Positions 11,761-22,242 of a stretch of DNA of 64,000 nucleotides are shown here, one piece after another; the first letter of the stretch is position 1; the number at the start of each line of letters is the position of its first letter. Source of the DNA: Mesodorylaimus sp. YZB2_4. Lineage: Eukaryota; Nematoda; Enoplea; Dorylaimida; Dorylaimidae. A program made the position numbers and the translations under genes. Under the pieces are notes generated by a model, which was not told the DNA's origin, did not search any database, and was given only the letters and a program-made list of their open reading frames with translations. Location of the stretch: positions 56,419 through 120,418 of the forward strand of contig JASANH010000559.1 of assembly GCA_030248295.1 (NCBI GenBank). The letters run 5' to 3'.

Positions 11761-14054
11761 GCAACAATGCAGTGCGGTAACAGCAGACAGGGCGTGGGGG
11801 AAAGGAGAGAACTCGATAACCAGTTTTTAGTGGCTTCGGCCGCCAGTATATCTCTATGCGTTACGTTATGTTATGTATACGCTTTGCTGCGAGGGCGCTC
11901 AAAATCTAGCATATGGAAGAAAGATTCAGAACGGAGGCTAGAGTGGCTCACATAGCGATGCATTATACCATCAGCTATCACTGTCATATCACTGTTGCTG
12001 GAACGGTTTGACAGTAGACCCAGGTTTTTATTTTGCGCAGACGTTGTGAATACAGCAGATGTTAGAGCAGTCGGCAGGTTTGAGCATTGATGTCGCGTCG
12101 GAACTCAGGAAACCACACGTAACACCTAGATTCGTGACACTGCTATCAAACGCGCTAGTGTAGCTTGTATGCAGAGATCAACAACTACTGTAGAGAAAAC
12201 AAGCTGCAGTAGTTTGTGTACAGGAGCCAGGTTCACAGTTACATGAGGTGTCTGATCGTGAATCGCAGGAGGTGCACACAAGAAAGTCCTACCCTACATA
12301 AACCCATACTCATAGTTTACTCATACGTAAAGGCGAATGCGCACTGGAGGTGAGAGACGCATAAAAGCGACACTGCAGTCATAATCTAATGACCCACTGA
12401 CCTTAGAGTGTAGCACACAGTAGTCTATGCAGCTAGGATAGTAGGTTAGTGGGCGAATAAGACAACTGCAATGACACAAGACTCACAATCAGCAGAGGCC
12501 AGTTCCACAATGTCATCTTAATTTCAGGACGGGTACGAATTCAGGGCACTGTTTAAGACAGCAACTTGGGACAACCCTGAGACACCAATTCAGGACGTTT
12601 CAGAAAATTTGTTCTAGAGGTGCCTCATCCGTGGATTTAGGCGCGTCCTAAGGTATGTCACATATTGTTTCACAATTAAAAAAGGATGACCTGAGACATT
12701 TTAGCAGACCACAAAATTAGACGCTGGGAATACATAATTTACTTGTAATCTTGGCACCCATAACTGGTCGATTTGCTGTGCGATTCCATCTGAAAAATTT
12801 TGGTATGTCACGAGGACGCCTTGGCTAAGGCAGGCTGGTCCACATTATATGAGCTCTGTAAACGTGGCAAACCGGGCTTATTTTATAAGCTTTACAATGG
12901 GTTTTATTATTTGGGAATCTTTGTTTTATACATAAAATCTGACCGTCATGTTTGTGGGCGACTCTGTAAAGCACATCATAATTTTTCATTCATTTTTCAT
13001 TTTAATTTCCGAGTCATAATTTTGAGTCGACATACAGAGTTTTGATTTTCCTGCGGCTGTTTTACGGGATTCCGCATAATGGGATTATGCTTGGTAGTTT
13101 CTTGATCTCGCGTGTGAGTTTTGATTAATTTCAAGTGTGTCTCCCTCCCTTGTCAAGTGCATGTATTTGCTAGGGTCAGGAGTAAAATGATGATGATGAT
13201 GGCATTCTTTTGTCCCTTTTTGGCCTCAATGGCTAAAAACGGACAACTGAATTTTAATTTGACTGAAAAAGAACTGTTATTGCGGGTCGAGAGAGCCAAG
13301 GCAAAGAGCCACAATCTCAAGACGCGCAAAGATTGCTCTAAAAATCGCTCTAGAGAGGTCAGCTCAAAATTGCCCTAGATCAATGGCAATTGCCCTGCGC
13401 CTGGCAGCGCTGCTCGGAAAAAAGACACTGAAAAGTGTCAGGACATGGTCGAGGTCATTCTAAATTTTAAACAGCTTAGTGTCCTTTTATGGCATATTTA
13501 AAATCTGTACCCTGCTAGGCAGACACGCGTCAAAAGCGGCGGCAGCGACTGTTTGCGACGGCAACGAAACCGTGTGCGCGGTCGCAGAGCACAGGCCGTG
13601 CGTGGGAGCTCGCACGCTTAGAAAACACGACGGACAGAAACTACTTTTGTTCGACAGCTATGCAATCGAGGAAACACCAGATTAATGAGCCTAAGCCCAA
13701 GCCTAGGATAAGAAAGGAAGTGATAAGATGAAAAAAAACAAGGGATGTGGATAATACGATATCCACTAAAAAAAAAACCCATTTTAAACTACTTACAATT
13801 ATTTACTGTCTGTCCGATTCGTGTCCAATTCGTGTCCAATTTACTGTCTGTGTCCAGTTTGTGCAAATACTTGGGGATGATTAGCACAGAGCCCGCCAAG
13901 CTGATTGTGAAATGACTTAGGACTGTCCTAAACTTTAGGACATGCCTTGGGATCTAAAACTGTGAAACTGCCCCCGAATCTCCGCACAGGAAGGCGGAAG
14001 CTTGAAATTTTTTTCACCAACATTTTACTAAATAGACTTTCTTTCGCTGTCAGA
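11761..14054. other. Intergenic region with a dispersed repeat
   Basis: I see no supported gene. About 12400-12655 is a copy of a repeat that recurs in the same orientation at about 19725-20000; shared blocks include CACAAGACTCACA, GACAGCAACTTG, CTGAGACACCAA and AGAGGTGCCTCATCCG. The remaining open frames are short, with no domain. An ATGATGATGATG run sits near 13188. Confidence 0.5.
12400..12655 (+). repeat. Dispersed repeat, copy 1 (second at 19725-20000)
   Basis: This stretch matches 19725-20000 through several exact blocks in the same order, with small indels between them. The family shows no terminal structure I can define and no coding potential. Confidence 0.65.
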
Positions 14055-14185
14055 TTACTCTGACCTGGTGCAAGAAATTCTGACCTGACCCTGACCGTGA
14101 CCGACCATTCCAAAAATTTTCTGACCTGACCTTAACCTTGATCGGGCCCTAAAAAATTTTCTGACCTTGACCGTGAGGTCATTTC
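14055..14185 (-). repeat. TGACC-type minisatellite, copy 1
   Basis: About three units of roughly 40 bp are built from CTGACCTGACC / TTGACCTTGACCG followed by an A-rich spacer and TTTTCTGACC. The same unit appears in the same orientation at about 19150-19262. These are degenerate short tandem repeats of non-coding type. Confidence 0.65.
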
Positions 14186-14320
14186 TAACAAACCAACCAA
14201 CAAACAAATCCACGCACAAAAAACCAAACCAAAAAAAACCTTCCCCCCCGACCCCCCCCCCCCCCCCCCCCCACACCCAAAACACAAACAAAAACAAACA
14301 AAAAACAAACCCCCAAAAAA

Positions 14321-14352
<32 letters not shown>

Positions 14353-14407
14353 AAAAACACACACCAAAACCAAAAAAAAAAAAAAAAAAAAAACCAAAAA
14401 ACAAACT
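14186..14407. repeat. Extreme A/C-only low-complexity tract
   Basis: Over about 215 bases the + strand is almost entirely A and C, with a C-run near 14251-14272 and A-runs near 14322-14352 and 14371-14391. Open frames on both strands here (poly-Phe/Trp/Gly or poly-Lys/Pro) are composition artefacts. It could be a genuine simple repeat or a consensus error in a hard-to-sequence tract. Confidence 0.8.
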
Positions 14408-15905
14408 ATCTGTCATATATACCTACAAATATGGACTCATAGCACCACACCATATTTTCCCTCAGCCCCGTCTTAGAAGCTCAGAAATACTCGTTCATCT
14501 TTTCTTTTACCTTGTTTTACTGTAAAGTTTTCTAACTGAATATGCAGTACTGTACTGAAGTTTTATCTCCCAGATAAATTTCCACTTAAATCCAGCTTTT
14601 ATATGGTATCATTTTATCGTGATTTTTGTAAATTTTTTGTCGCTGCTTTGATGGGAGCTCAGAAATCATAAGCAAGAAATCGACAGACAGTCGTGCCGTG
14701 TCATGTGACACCCATCACTTGGGGTCTTGACGTCCTTCATGGATGGCGCCATAGCGACTCAAACCAGGTTCTTTTTTGCAGTAAGCAACCATTTTCAAAT
14801 CCCAAAAACGCTTAAATATCCATATATATCTTATTATCAATATCTTAGTTGTCAAAATATATACGTAATGTATATATTTTGACATAATGTAACTTTCTAT
14901 GAGAATATACGCCCATCACGTGCCGCGTGTACATTCCCAAAGAAAACATAATAAATATTGATATCCCAAAAGATATGGATATGGATATCAATATGATTTT
15001 CAATATTGATATCGACTGGATATGGATATTAACAGTGGTCACAACTAGCCTCAAAATAGCGGACATCATAGCTGTTTCGCTTAAAACAGCCCAAAATGCA
15101 TACGATTTAAATTTGCAGCGCTGTCATGGATATGAAAAAAAATTAAAAAACGATTTCCCGTACCCGGCGACCCTTACTAAAACTTATACCTATACCCCAA
15201 AAAACCAAAAAATACAAAATTCAAAATTTTCACAGGACTTCAGGCGCTGATCACTGCGCAGAGTCCGTCATGGATACCCGTACCCGTACCCGTACCTGTA
15301 CCCATCCCGTACCCGCCGGGTATGGGCTTGGGTAACAGGCGACAGGTATAGGTACGGGTACCCGTGCAGGACTTTAAGCAGTGATCAGGGCCTGCAGTCC
15401 TGTAAAAGTTTTGAATTCTGGATTTTTTTGTTTTTTTTTGAGGAAAAAACCTCAAACCAGTGTGTTGGAACCTTGAACTCGAAGCCCATAAAATCAAAAC
15501 CCGAGTTTGAAAAGAATCCTTACCACACAAGCTTTCTTTTGCACCTACAGTAGAAACAGACTAAAATCTTTGGTTTTACAAAGTTCGACTTAACGGTTGC
15601 GATGTTCCCTTGCCACTTTAAAAAACTCAGCCCTGTCTGAACCCGACGTATTCCTACCCCACCTGGCCCAAAACTCGTCCAGGTCCAGGCCGGTTATCCG
15701 TGTAAGTGTTCGTGTAGCTGATTTTGTGTAATTACGCAAGCATAGTAAATATTGAATTCCTAATTTCCACAGCTCTCTGAAATCTTTTATTTTTCGATTC
15801 GAAACCAAAAAAACAATATTATGGATAAATTTAGGTATAAAAATCGAGCCATTAAACCAGTAATCACAGTTAAAGATCTGAAGCTTAAACTTCTGACATA
15901 AGGTC
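14408..15905. other. AT-rich intergenic region with hairpin and hexamer array
   Basis: No gene is supported. At 14851-14883 a perfect 14-bp stem (GTCAAAATATATAC) surrounds a 5-base loop. About 14940-15035 is rich in GATATC/ATATGG words. About 15270-15365 has a (CCCGTA)n array facing an inverted (GGGTAC)n partner, giving another foldback. The end of the region is the 3' side of the second PP2C-like gene, which reads leftward and stops at 15906. Confidence 0.5.
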
Positions 15906-18445
15906 TCATTCCTTGAATTTCACAGCCAATACCATAATGTGATCATAAGACTTATTCTTGAATGCTTCTTCCATCAAGTGATGAACCCCGACAACTGGGT
16001 CGTCCTGTAAAAACTTGCTAAAAATTACCATGGCTTGCTCAGTACTGATAGCATCCCAAAACCCATTCGATCCAACTATCAGACTATGCGCATTTTTGTT
16101 CCCATTTCCATCTTCGTGTGCTGAATAATGGGTTATTCCGACCAGTGTTTCGATCCATTTAAATTGTTGAAACATAATTGCTCCAAAAGCGCTTCCTGCG
16201 CGCAGAATTCCACCGACTCGCCATGCTCCGCGGATGAAGCTGAGAGTTCCGCCGGCTTCCGCAATTTCTTCCGCAGCCTAAAATATGAAGACCGCGATCT
16301 GAAAACGGAAACCTGATTATACCGCATTATTTGTTTGGTACTCGCTCCGCCGATTCAGGTTCTGTGTCTCTATACCACTCTTCATTGTACACCAGCAGAG
16401 CGCGATTGTCGCCAACATTAAAGAGGCTAATTGCAGATTTGTAGTGCACGCCAATCAAAGCAGTTGCTCCGCAAATACTAAATGAATCAATCCAGCGCCA
16501 GAAATTTGATAAAATTTTTTGTATTTCATTGAAAACAATCTAAAAAATTGTAGTGTCTAGCGTGGTTTCGTCTAACGACGAAACAGCAGAACTTACATGG
16601 TGCAGGTAAGAATCGTTGCCAGGCGATTCCGCAATAATTCTCTTTATTATAGCTGGCATCAGTTTGACTTCAACAAGTTTGGCAACTTCCTTCAACAAAT
16701 CACAGATGATAAAAGAGCAGTACAATGGACGACAACATATACTGACAATACCCACCCACCTGCCTACCTAGCACGCAGTGAAACAGTATCAATCTGCCAT
16801 AAGTGAGTTAGAACTTGAAAAACCTCTTGTCTGAAGGACTTTGCGTAGCGATCTTAACTATTCTTGCACGGGGGGGGGGGGGAACCTTGGGGAAGCAACC
16901 CGACACAACCCGACCCGGAAGTCCCTGACCCGAATTTGTTTTAAGCAGCTTAACTTCCTCGCGATAAAAACCATTCACAAATCTTCAGAACGTGGTTGCG
17001 TTGGTGCAAAGGTGACTTGAGAAAATATGAGATGGAGACATCTCACGCACGCGAACCTTCATCTTTTGTTATTCTTTAGTTATCCGTGGTAAATACAATG
17101 ACATTCCTTCATATTTCCCACAATAGTGGTCGAATAAATTTTTTTAAACCTTAGTAGATCTGAAAACGACTAGGGTCTGTCCGCTAGAGACAAGATTTAA
17201 CCAGTCGGAATAATAGGCGTGAATAATAGAAACAACTCTGTCATAACTTTTGGAGTCAGAGACAGGCTACTGGTTAAACAAAGAAATACCTAAGTATACA
17301 TTAACCCCACGTTAGAGTTGCATCTAGTCTTTAAAAAGGTCATATTGTGCTGGACACTAGCTCCTGTTAGAACCTTTGCTACTGATGGAGGAATGTGAGG
17401 TACCTGCGACTTTTGAATAGAGTGAACTGTTTTGCAATGCTAACATGGATGGTGGTCAAGGGGGGCTAGTATTGGTACATATTTGTTGTTTGGATACAGA
17501 CTACATTGCTCTTCCAGCCAGGTATACCCAGGAAGTTATTTGTCATGTTCAGGAATTAAATGTGATTGTGGATACCCGTAAGGCCTGCAAAAAATTAGCA
17601 ATTGCTTCTTAAAGTATGGCTAGTCGCACCCATTCGTCAGAGTTTACAAGAATGTTTATGAGAACTCTCAGATATGGACCCTTTCCAATGAAGGAATTAC
17701 TCAGAAAAATTGGTTATTCTCACAGCTTACAATTTGTCTGACAGGCTTGGAAGTTACGCAGAATAAAAACGTGGAATGAAAGACTTTGTGCATGCATGCA
17801 TAAAGCATATCCTGCAAATCCCGGAGTCAAACATCTATGAAAAGGTTCCTGTAGCTGCTACTAGTTACTTGCAAAATTGCTGTATTTTTGACCCGTTTGA
17901 CCCGATCTTTCAAAACAGTGACCCGACCCGAATTTGACCCGACCCGACCCGAAAGTACCCGACCCGATCCGGGGTCTACTTACTGGACAAAGGAAGCCGT
18001 TGATTAGAGCAAACACCATCAGTTGATCATTGTATTCTTTTTCTCCATTGTAGAAAAAAGTAAATCTGCCAAAGTTCTCCTTATCATTGACGGAAGCGCT
18101 GGCGACAGCAAATCTTTCGAGTCCAAACGACCAGCTAGACTTATTCTCGGCTAGAACGAAAAACATGGTAAAACAAGCTGGGAAGCATATGAATAGTTTA
18201 AAAACCCCACCATTCTTTATAAATTCGGTGTAGTTGGCAAATATTTTTTCTGGCTTGGAATATTCTAGCGACCGAGTTGAATGCATTGCGGCATGGACAG
18301 GTGGGTATCGACAAATGATAATTACGCTTTCGAGACCGATTAGCGCTGCTTTCCATAATAGACTAATCCAACCTCCAGTGGCTTTGAAGTAGCTCCTTAC
18401 TTTTGGATCCGAACTGCGATTCTGACTAATTTTACGATGGGTCAT
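15906..18445 (-). CDS. Membrane-anchored PP2C-like pseudophosphatase B
   Basis: Supported exons on the minus strand are 18445-18211, 18150-17984, 16689-16597, 16539-16342 and 16277-15906. Exon 4 is 93 nt, as in both paralogues, and exon 1 ends in the same phase. Residues about 25-46 form a transmembrane segment. PP2C landmarks are SWSFGLERFA, MVFALINGF (for FDGHGG), ICGATALIGVH, VGDNRAL, IAEAGGTL, RVGGIL and SLIVGSNGFWDAIS, where N replaces the metal-binding Asp of SDG; the late Asp is kept in YDHIMV. An exon equivalent to 4244-4312 of gene A is expected but not resolved; a candidate near 16755-16860 does not join in frame by eye. The gene is therefore either intact with an exon I missed or decaying. 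A 1.1-kb repeat fills the long intron and supplies part of the donor context at 17983. Confidence 0.72.
16890..17978 (+). repeat. 1.1-kb dispersed repeat with GACCC arrays at both ends, copy 1
   Basis: The unit starts with ACCCGACCCGGAAGTCCCTGA, here shown only in part, and ends with several GACCCGACCC words and GATCCGGGGTCTAC. The same sequence with the same ends lies at 29347-30332, and long blocks are almost identical, such as CTCGCGATAAAAACCATTC and GTCAGAGACAGGCTACTGG. Between about 17302 and 17620 the interior is replaced by a different sequence in the other copy. No coding potential. It lies in an intron of PP2C-like gene B. Confidence 0.85.
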
Positions 18446-19149
18446 TGCTGCAAAGCCTCGCTGATTGCTGCGGGCAAGAAAATTATGACAGTCGAAAATG
18501 TCGCGCAGGCCTACTTTACAACTTCGCCATTTGAATGGCTAGAAATCCGCTCACCTTACGATTAGGAGTACAGTGTAACTGCGTGGGCGGCTATGTTTTG
18601 CCCGTAGCCCCCTCCCCCCCCCCCCATTTGGCGGGGGGCTAGCAGAATCGGTGTAATAGTCGGAGCTCTGACACGCGGGTATACAAACAGCCGGCGTCGG
18701 ATAATTGCAACAAGTCTCCATCCCCTTTTTTAGCTGTTTTACGTGCATTTTTCCTTCTGGCAGACTACGATTTCACGCCATTGCACAGCTTTTTTTACCA
18801 GAACGTATCATCTTTTCACTGAAATCAAACAATCTACGACCGCAAACAAAAAATCTCGATCCCGATCGGTCTTACCCTGATCCCGATCCCGGAAAAAGTG
18901 ATCCCGACTTATCCCTGGAGGTGGCCAGCTCTAACGGCAGGTTCCCTCTGTCCTCCACACGAGGGCATACTGGGAGAGCAGGGACTTAGGCTTACCGTTA
19001 GCTTAGGGACCTTCCCGACTGGTGTTCGAGGACAGTTTCCCAATTCCCTACTCCTTGGGTGGGCGTCCGCCATTTGACAGTAGCATGGGTGTCGACCAAA
19101 GCCAGGTGTCCGAAGCCAGCGTCAACTAATGTTCCGATGACCTGGGTTT

Positions 19150-19262
19150 TTCACTGTCTGACCCGACCCTGACCCTGACCTTGACCGACCCCTTACAAAA
19201 CTTTCTGACCTGAGCTTGACCTTGACCGAACCAAAAAAACTTTCTGACCTGACCATTGACCT
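19150..19262 (-). repeat. TGACC-type minisatellite, copy 2
   Basis: The unit order CTGACC, TTGACCTTGACCGA, C/A-rich spacer, ACTTTCTGACCTGA is repeated about three times, matching 14055-14185 in the same orientation. Confidence 0.65.
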
Positions 19263-19724
19263 GCGAGGAATTGTAAATTTTCTGGTTCTAACTTTGACAG
19301 TGATAGGACAAAAAACTTTGCTTAACCGGCACCAGCAACAGTTTGCAATTTTACCAAGAAATTTCTCTACAGCTGACAATTTCCTAACATTATGTGAAAT
19401 TTCACAGGCAGTCCAAGAAACTAAATTTTTATCAAGCTCGAAAAGATATGCAAAGCTGTTTCACGGCATTGGGAGAACTAGAGAAACTTACACCCATTGA
19501 AAATCAAACATAAATCTCATTCGTTATACGTCAATTCCTGCTCAAACTGCCTGCTGCATGATCGATTTCTTTTCGCCGTAATCCGAGAAAAGGCGCGTTA
19601 CAAGGCTGGAATTGGCTGGTACAAGCCAGAATATCTTGCACTAATGAGGCCGAGCTTGGATGAACGAATGGGAAGAGATAGGGATGGCTAGGCCACGGAT
19701 GGATGGCATTCGCAAGCGCACACT

Positions 19725-20000
19725 ACGCTGGGCACAGAGTTGTCTATGCAGATGGGCTGGCAGGGGACTGTACGAGTAAGACAGCTGCAGTAGCACAAGA
19801 CTCACACTCAGCAGGGGCCAGTTTTACCGTGCAATCCTAATTTTTCTCTAGGTGAATTAATAGTGAAAAGTGATTGCGAATTCAGCGCACTATGTAGGAC
19901 AGCAACTTGCGACAACGCTGAGACACCAAATCAGGGCATTTCACAATAGCTGTCTTGTCGTTAGAGGTGCCTCATCCGTAGATAAAAGGGGGTGCCTTAT
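19725..20000 (+). repeat. Dispersed repeat, copy 2 (first at 12400-12655)
   Basis: It shares blocks such as CACAAGACTCACA, GGACAGCAACTTG and GAGGTGCCTCATCCG with 12400-12655 in the same order and orientation. This copy has an extra A/T-rich segment near 19840-19880. Confidence 0.65.
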
Positions 20001-20170
20001 CCGTAGAAAAGTCCTGATGAGCCCGAACTTGCATTATACAGTACAGAATGAACGACCAAGGAGAAGAGAAGACAAAAAGTTTTGAAAATTTGAAAATTTG
20101 CTGCGGTCGACGATTGGCCACCTACCCCTCCCCTCCCCCGACCGCAACTGACCACTTTTTGCTAACCTTC

Positions 20171-21610
20171 TCACCCCAGGCTGCGGTCGACCTTTATGGA
20201 TGGCCCCGTGTCGGAATATAAAAAAATTTTGACAACCCCCATCAGCATTGTCAGTGCGTAAAATATTCTTAAAACCGTTTGACCACGATCTGTTATCTTA
20301 AAAATAAACGCAATTATAATGAGTAGTGCAGCGGAAGTGATGATGGTGAGGAAGATATGATTCCTGTTAGCAGAAGGAGAGTTTACCGCCCAAGAATTAA
20401 TTTTAAATCGATGACTATCGGCCAGTTTTGGCTTTGTCGAGGCGCTGTGCAACAGATTTTAATGGACATCGCCTTCAGCACTATACAGATATGAATATGG
20501 CTTTGTCGCCGCCGCCGCCGCCAGAATGCTACCGCCTCTCCAACTTCATTTGGAGCAATATTGTTGTTCCACTCAGCGACGTCCGCACTCTCGTCCATAG
20601 ACTCCCTGCCGGGAATTCCACACATGGCGGCGGATTCACCACCAATCACATCCAACACTGCCTCATGCATATCTGATAATTGCGACTCCTCTTCGGCAGC
20701 GCCACCCGTTTTTAGAACAGCACCGACTTTTGCTACTGTTCTCTTCCGCCAGTTTGGCCACATCGTGGTGTCTCGTAAATATGTCGAATCCTAATCGGGA
20801 GGAAAAACAACCCATACTGACAGCGTATTCTAAAATTCATTCCCACTTGTCTTGCCTCGCTTCTTTCTTATGAACACTATTCAATGACCCGCTTACTGTT
20901 CCTTCTCTAATGGACTTCCGTAAACGAAATTACCTCCTCCATCAGAAAAGTATGGCCCAATGTAGTCTTATCACTAAACATTACTCCGTGCGTAATAGAC
21001 GGGTAGAAGGGCACGATGGTCGAGTGCAATGATTGGCCAGGGTATCTCGATGAACTCGGATTGAATGAAGACTTATGTTTATAAGAGAGTGCCGCAGGGG
21101 TGGTTGTTTCTGGTCATTACTGCTAAGCTCATCGGTCAGGGCGGACACCATATCTGCAAGTCAGCACTGCTTACCGCCAGCAGGTTTGGTTGATAACGAC
21201 CGATCCACAAACTGAAAATGTTGTCCACGAATGTGCACACAACCGGGATAAGTGATAATATTTTTGGTACACATAGATTTTGGCTCTGGAGAGTCATCTG
21301 CGGCGCCAGTTTGTGCTGCCACTGGACTTGTTTTTCTGTAAGCCGTGCCTTTCACATACTATCAAGTTATATGCGGCATTTATATTTGAATGAGCACAAT
21401 GAGCCGCACGCACGGCTAATAGAAAAACAGCGCCACAGGACTTGGGGTAACGACTGCCCTACAGAAGTAAGCCAAACGATCCCGAGTAGCACTCACTTCA
21501 GCATGCAGTTGTCCCATGCACTCACAAAACGAAAGATTCCTCGCCACCTCATCGATTTCTAATGGACCCGGATCGTATTCATTGAGCGATAAGCAATGCT
21601 CAATCTGATG
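20171..21610 (-). other. Possible downstream exons of the tyrosinase-like gene
   Basis: Several minus-strand stretches have splice-like edges: 21610-21497 (ends GAA then GTGAGT; Cys- and Glu-containing), about 21335-21170 (preceded by GCTTACAG, followed by GTAAGC, with a YPGCVHIRGQHF motif), about 20763-20410 (acidic) and about 20400-20290 with a clear transmembrane helix (NHIFLTIITSAALLIIIAF). They could be the C-terminal part of the tyrosinase-like protein ending in a membrane anchor, or a separate gene. I could not join the first of them in frame to the 21681 donor, and I found no second copper-binding half. Confidence 0.3.
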
Positions 21611-21680
21611 CTATTTTGGAAGCGAGCAATTCCTGTAATGATATTTTTTGATCAAAGCTATCCCAAGCAATCCATCTTAC

Positions 21681-22087
21681 CTTGTCACCTCGAACGCCAA
21701 ATCCCGTTTTGCAATCGCTTCCGTACTAGCCTCATTTGCCCAATTCCAAAATGGCATGGGAATAGTTTGATTGAGTGATGAGCTAAAGGCGATTTCCAAA
21801 TTAGAAATGAATAATCTGTGCCACGTTAGCAAACCGGGGCCTTTTTCTGGCGCATATTCATATAAATATGCAAAATAATCCATCCACGTGGAATTGTTGA
21901 TCTGATCTCTGTCATGAGGGATAAAATAGGGTGCTTGCATAATTCGAGATAAATTCAAGGCCATTTGCACACTGCTAAAGTCATCATTCGCATTTACCAC
22001 ATCCAGTCTCACACGCAACTGTGCCTTTTTTTTACATGCACTCGATTCAGTAAATCCAAAAATACACTGTTCGCAAGCACTTGTAAA
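21681..22087 (-). CDS. Tyrosinase-like first-copper-domain exon, probably non-catalytic
   Basis: The exon is preceded by ATTAG (acceptor) and ends ACAAG|GTAAGA (donor). It starts with a Cys-containing stretch (SACEQCIFGF) as many tyrosinases do before the copper domain, then has the core GPGLLTWHRLFISNLEIAF followed by IPMPFWNWANE, which matches the tyrosinase FLPWHRxFL...LPYWDW pattern. Type-3 copper enzymes use three His in this half. Only the last (in TWHR) is evident: the positions expected to be His in the LH and aHxGPGF motifs read Tyr (YLYEY) and Glu/Lys (PEKGPG). This suggests a tyrosinase-fold protein without normal copper site A. The start of the gene and the second copper domain are not resolved. 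Confidence 0.62.
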
Positions 22088-22242
22088 CTAATTTCCAAAA
22101 CAATGCCAGGTTTGGTCGAAGTGGAACTGGTTAGATTCTCCATCGCTAGGTCCTCTCGTGCACACGCTGTAATAATCGACAACTTGCTAACCTCGAAACG
22201 TTTACTCAAGTCCCCAAGCATATGAAATACGGCAGTGTACAT

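Larger units (their letters stand above)
18446..20170. other. Intergenic region with several repeat types
   Basis: No gene is supported. About 18845-18912 is an array of GATCCC-like words. About 19150-19262 is a second copy of the TGACC minisatellite. About 19725-20000 is the second copy of the repeat at 12400-12655. Around 20100-20200 a GCTGCGGTCGAC word occurs twice around a CT-rich tract. Confidence 0.5.

Noticed and set aside
14055-14442. Overlapping frames rich in Phe, Trp and Gly or Lys and Pro
   Set aside because: They come from the A/C-only tract and have no protein-like complexity.
22009-22242. 78-codon frame as first exon of the tyrosinase-like gene
   Set aside because: It overlaps the copper-domain exon in another frame and lacks a signal peptide; only a small upstream part could be real.
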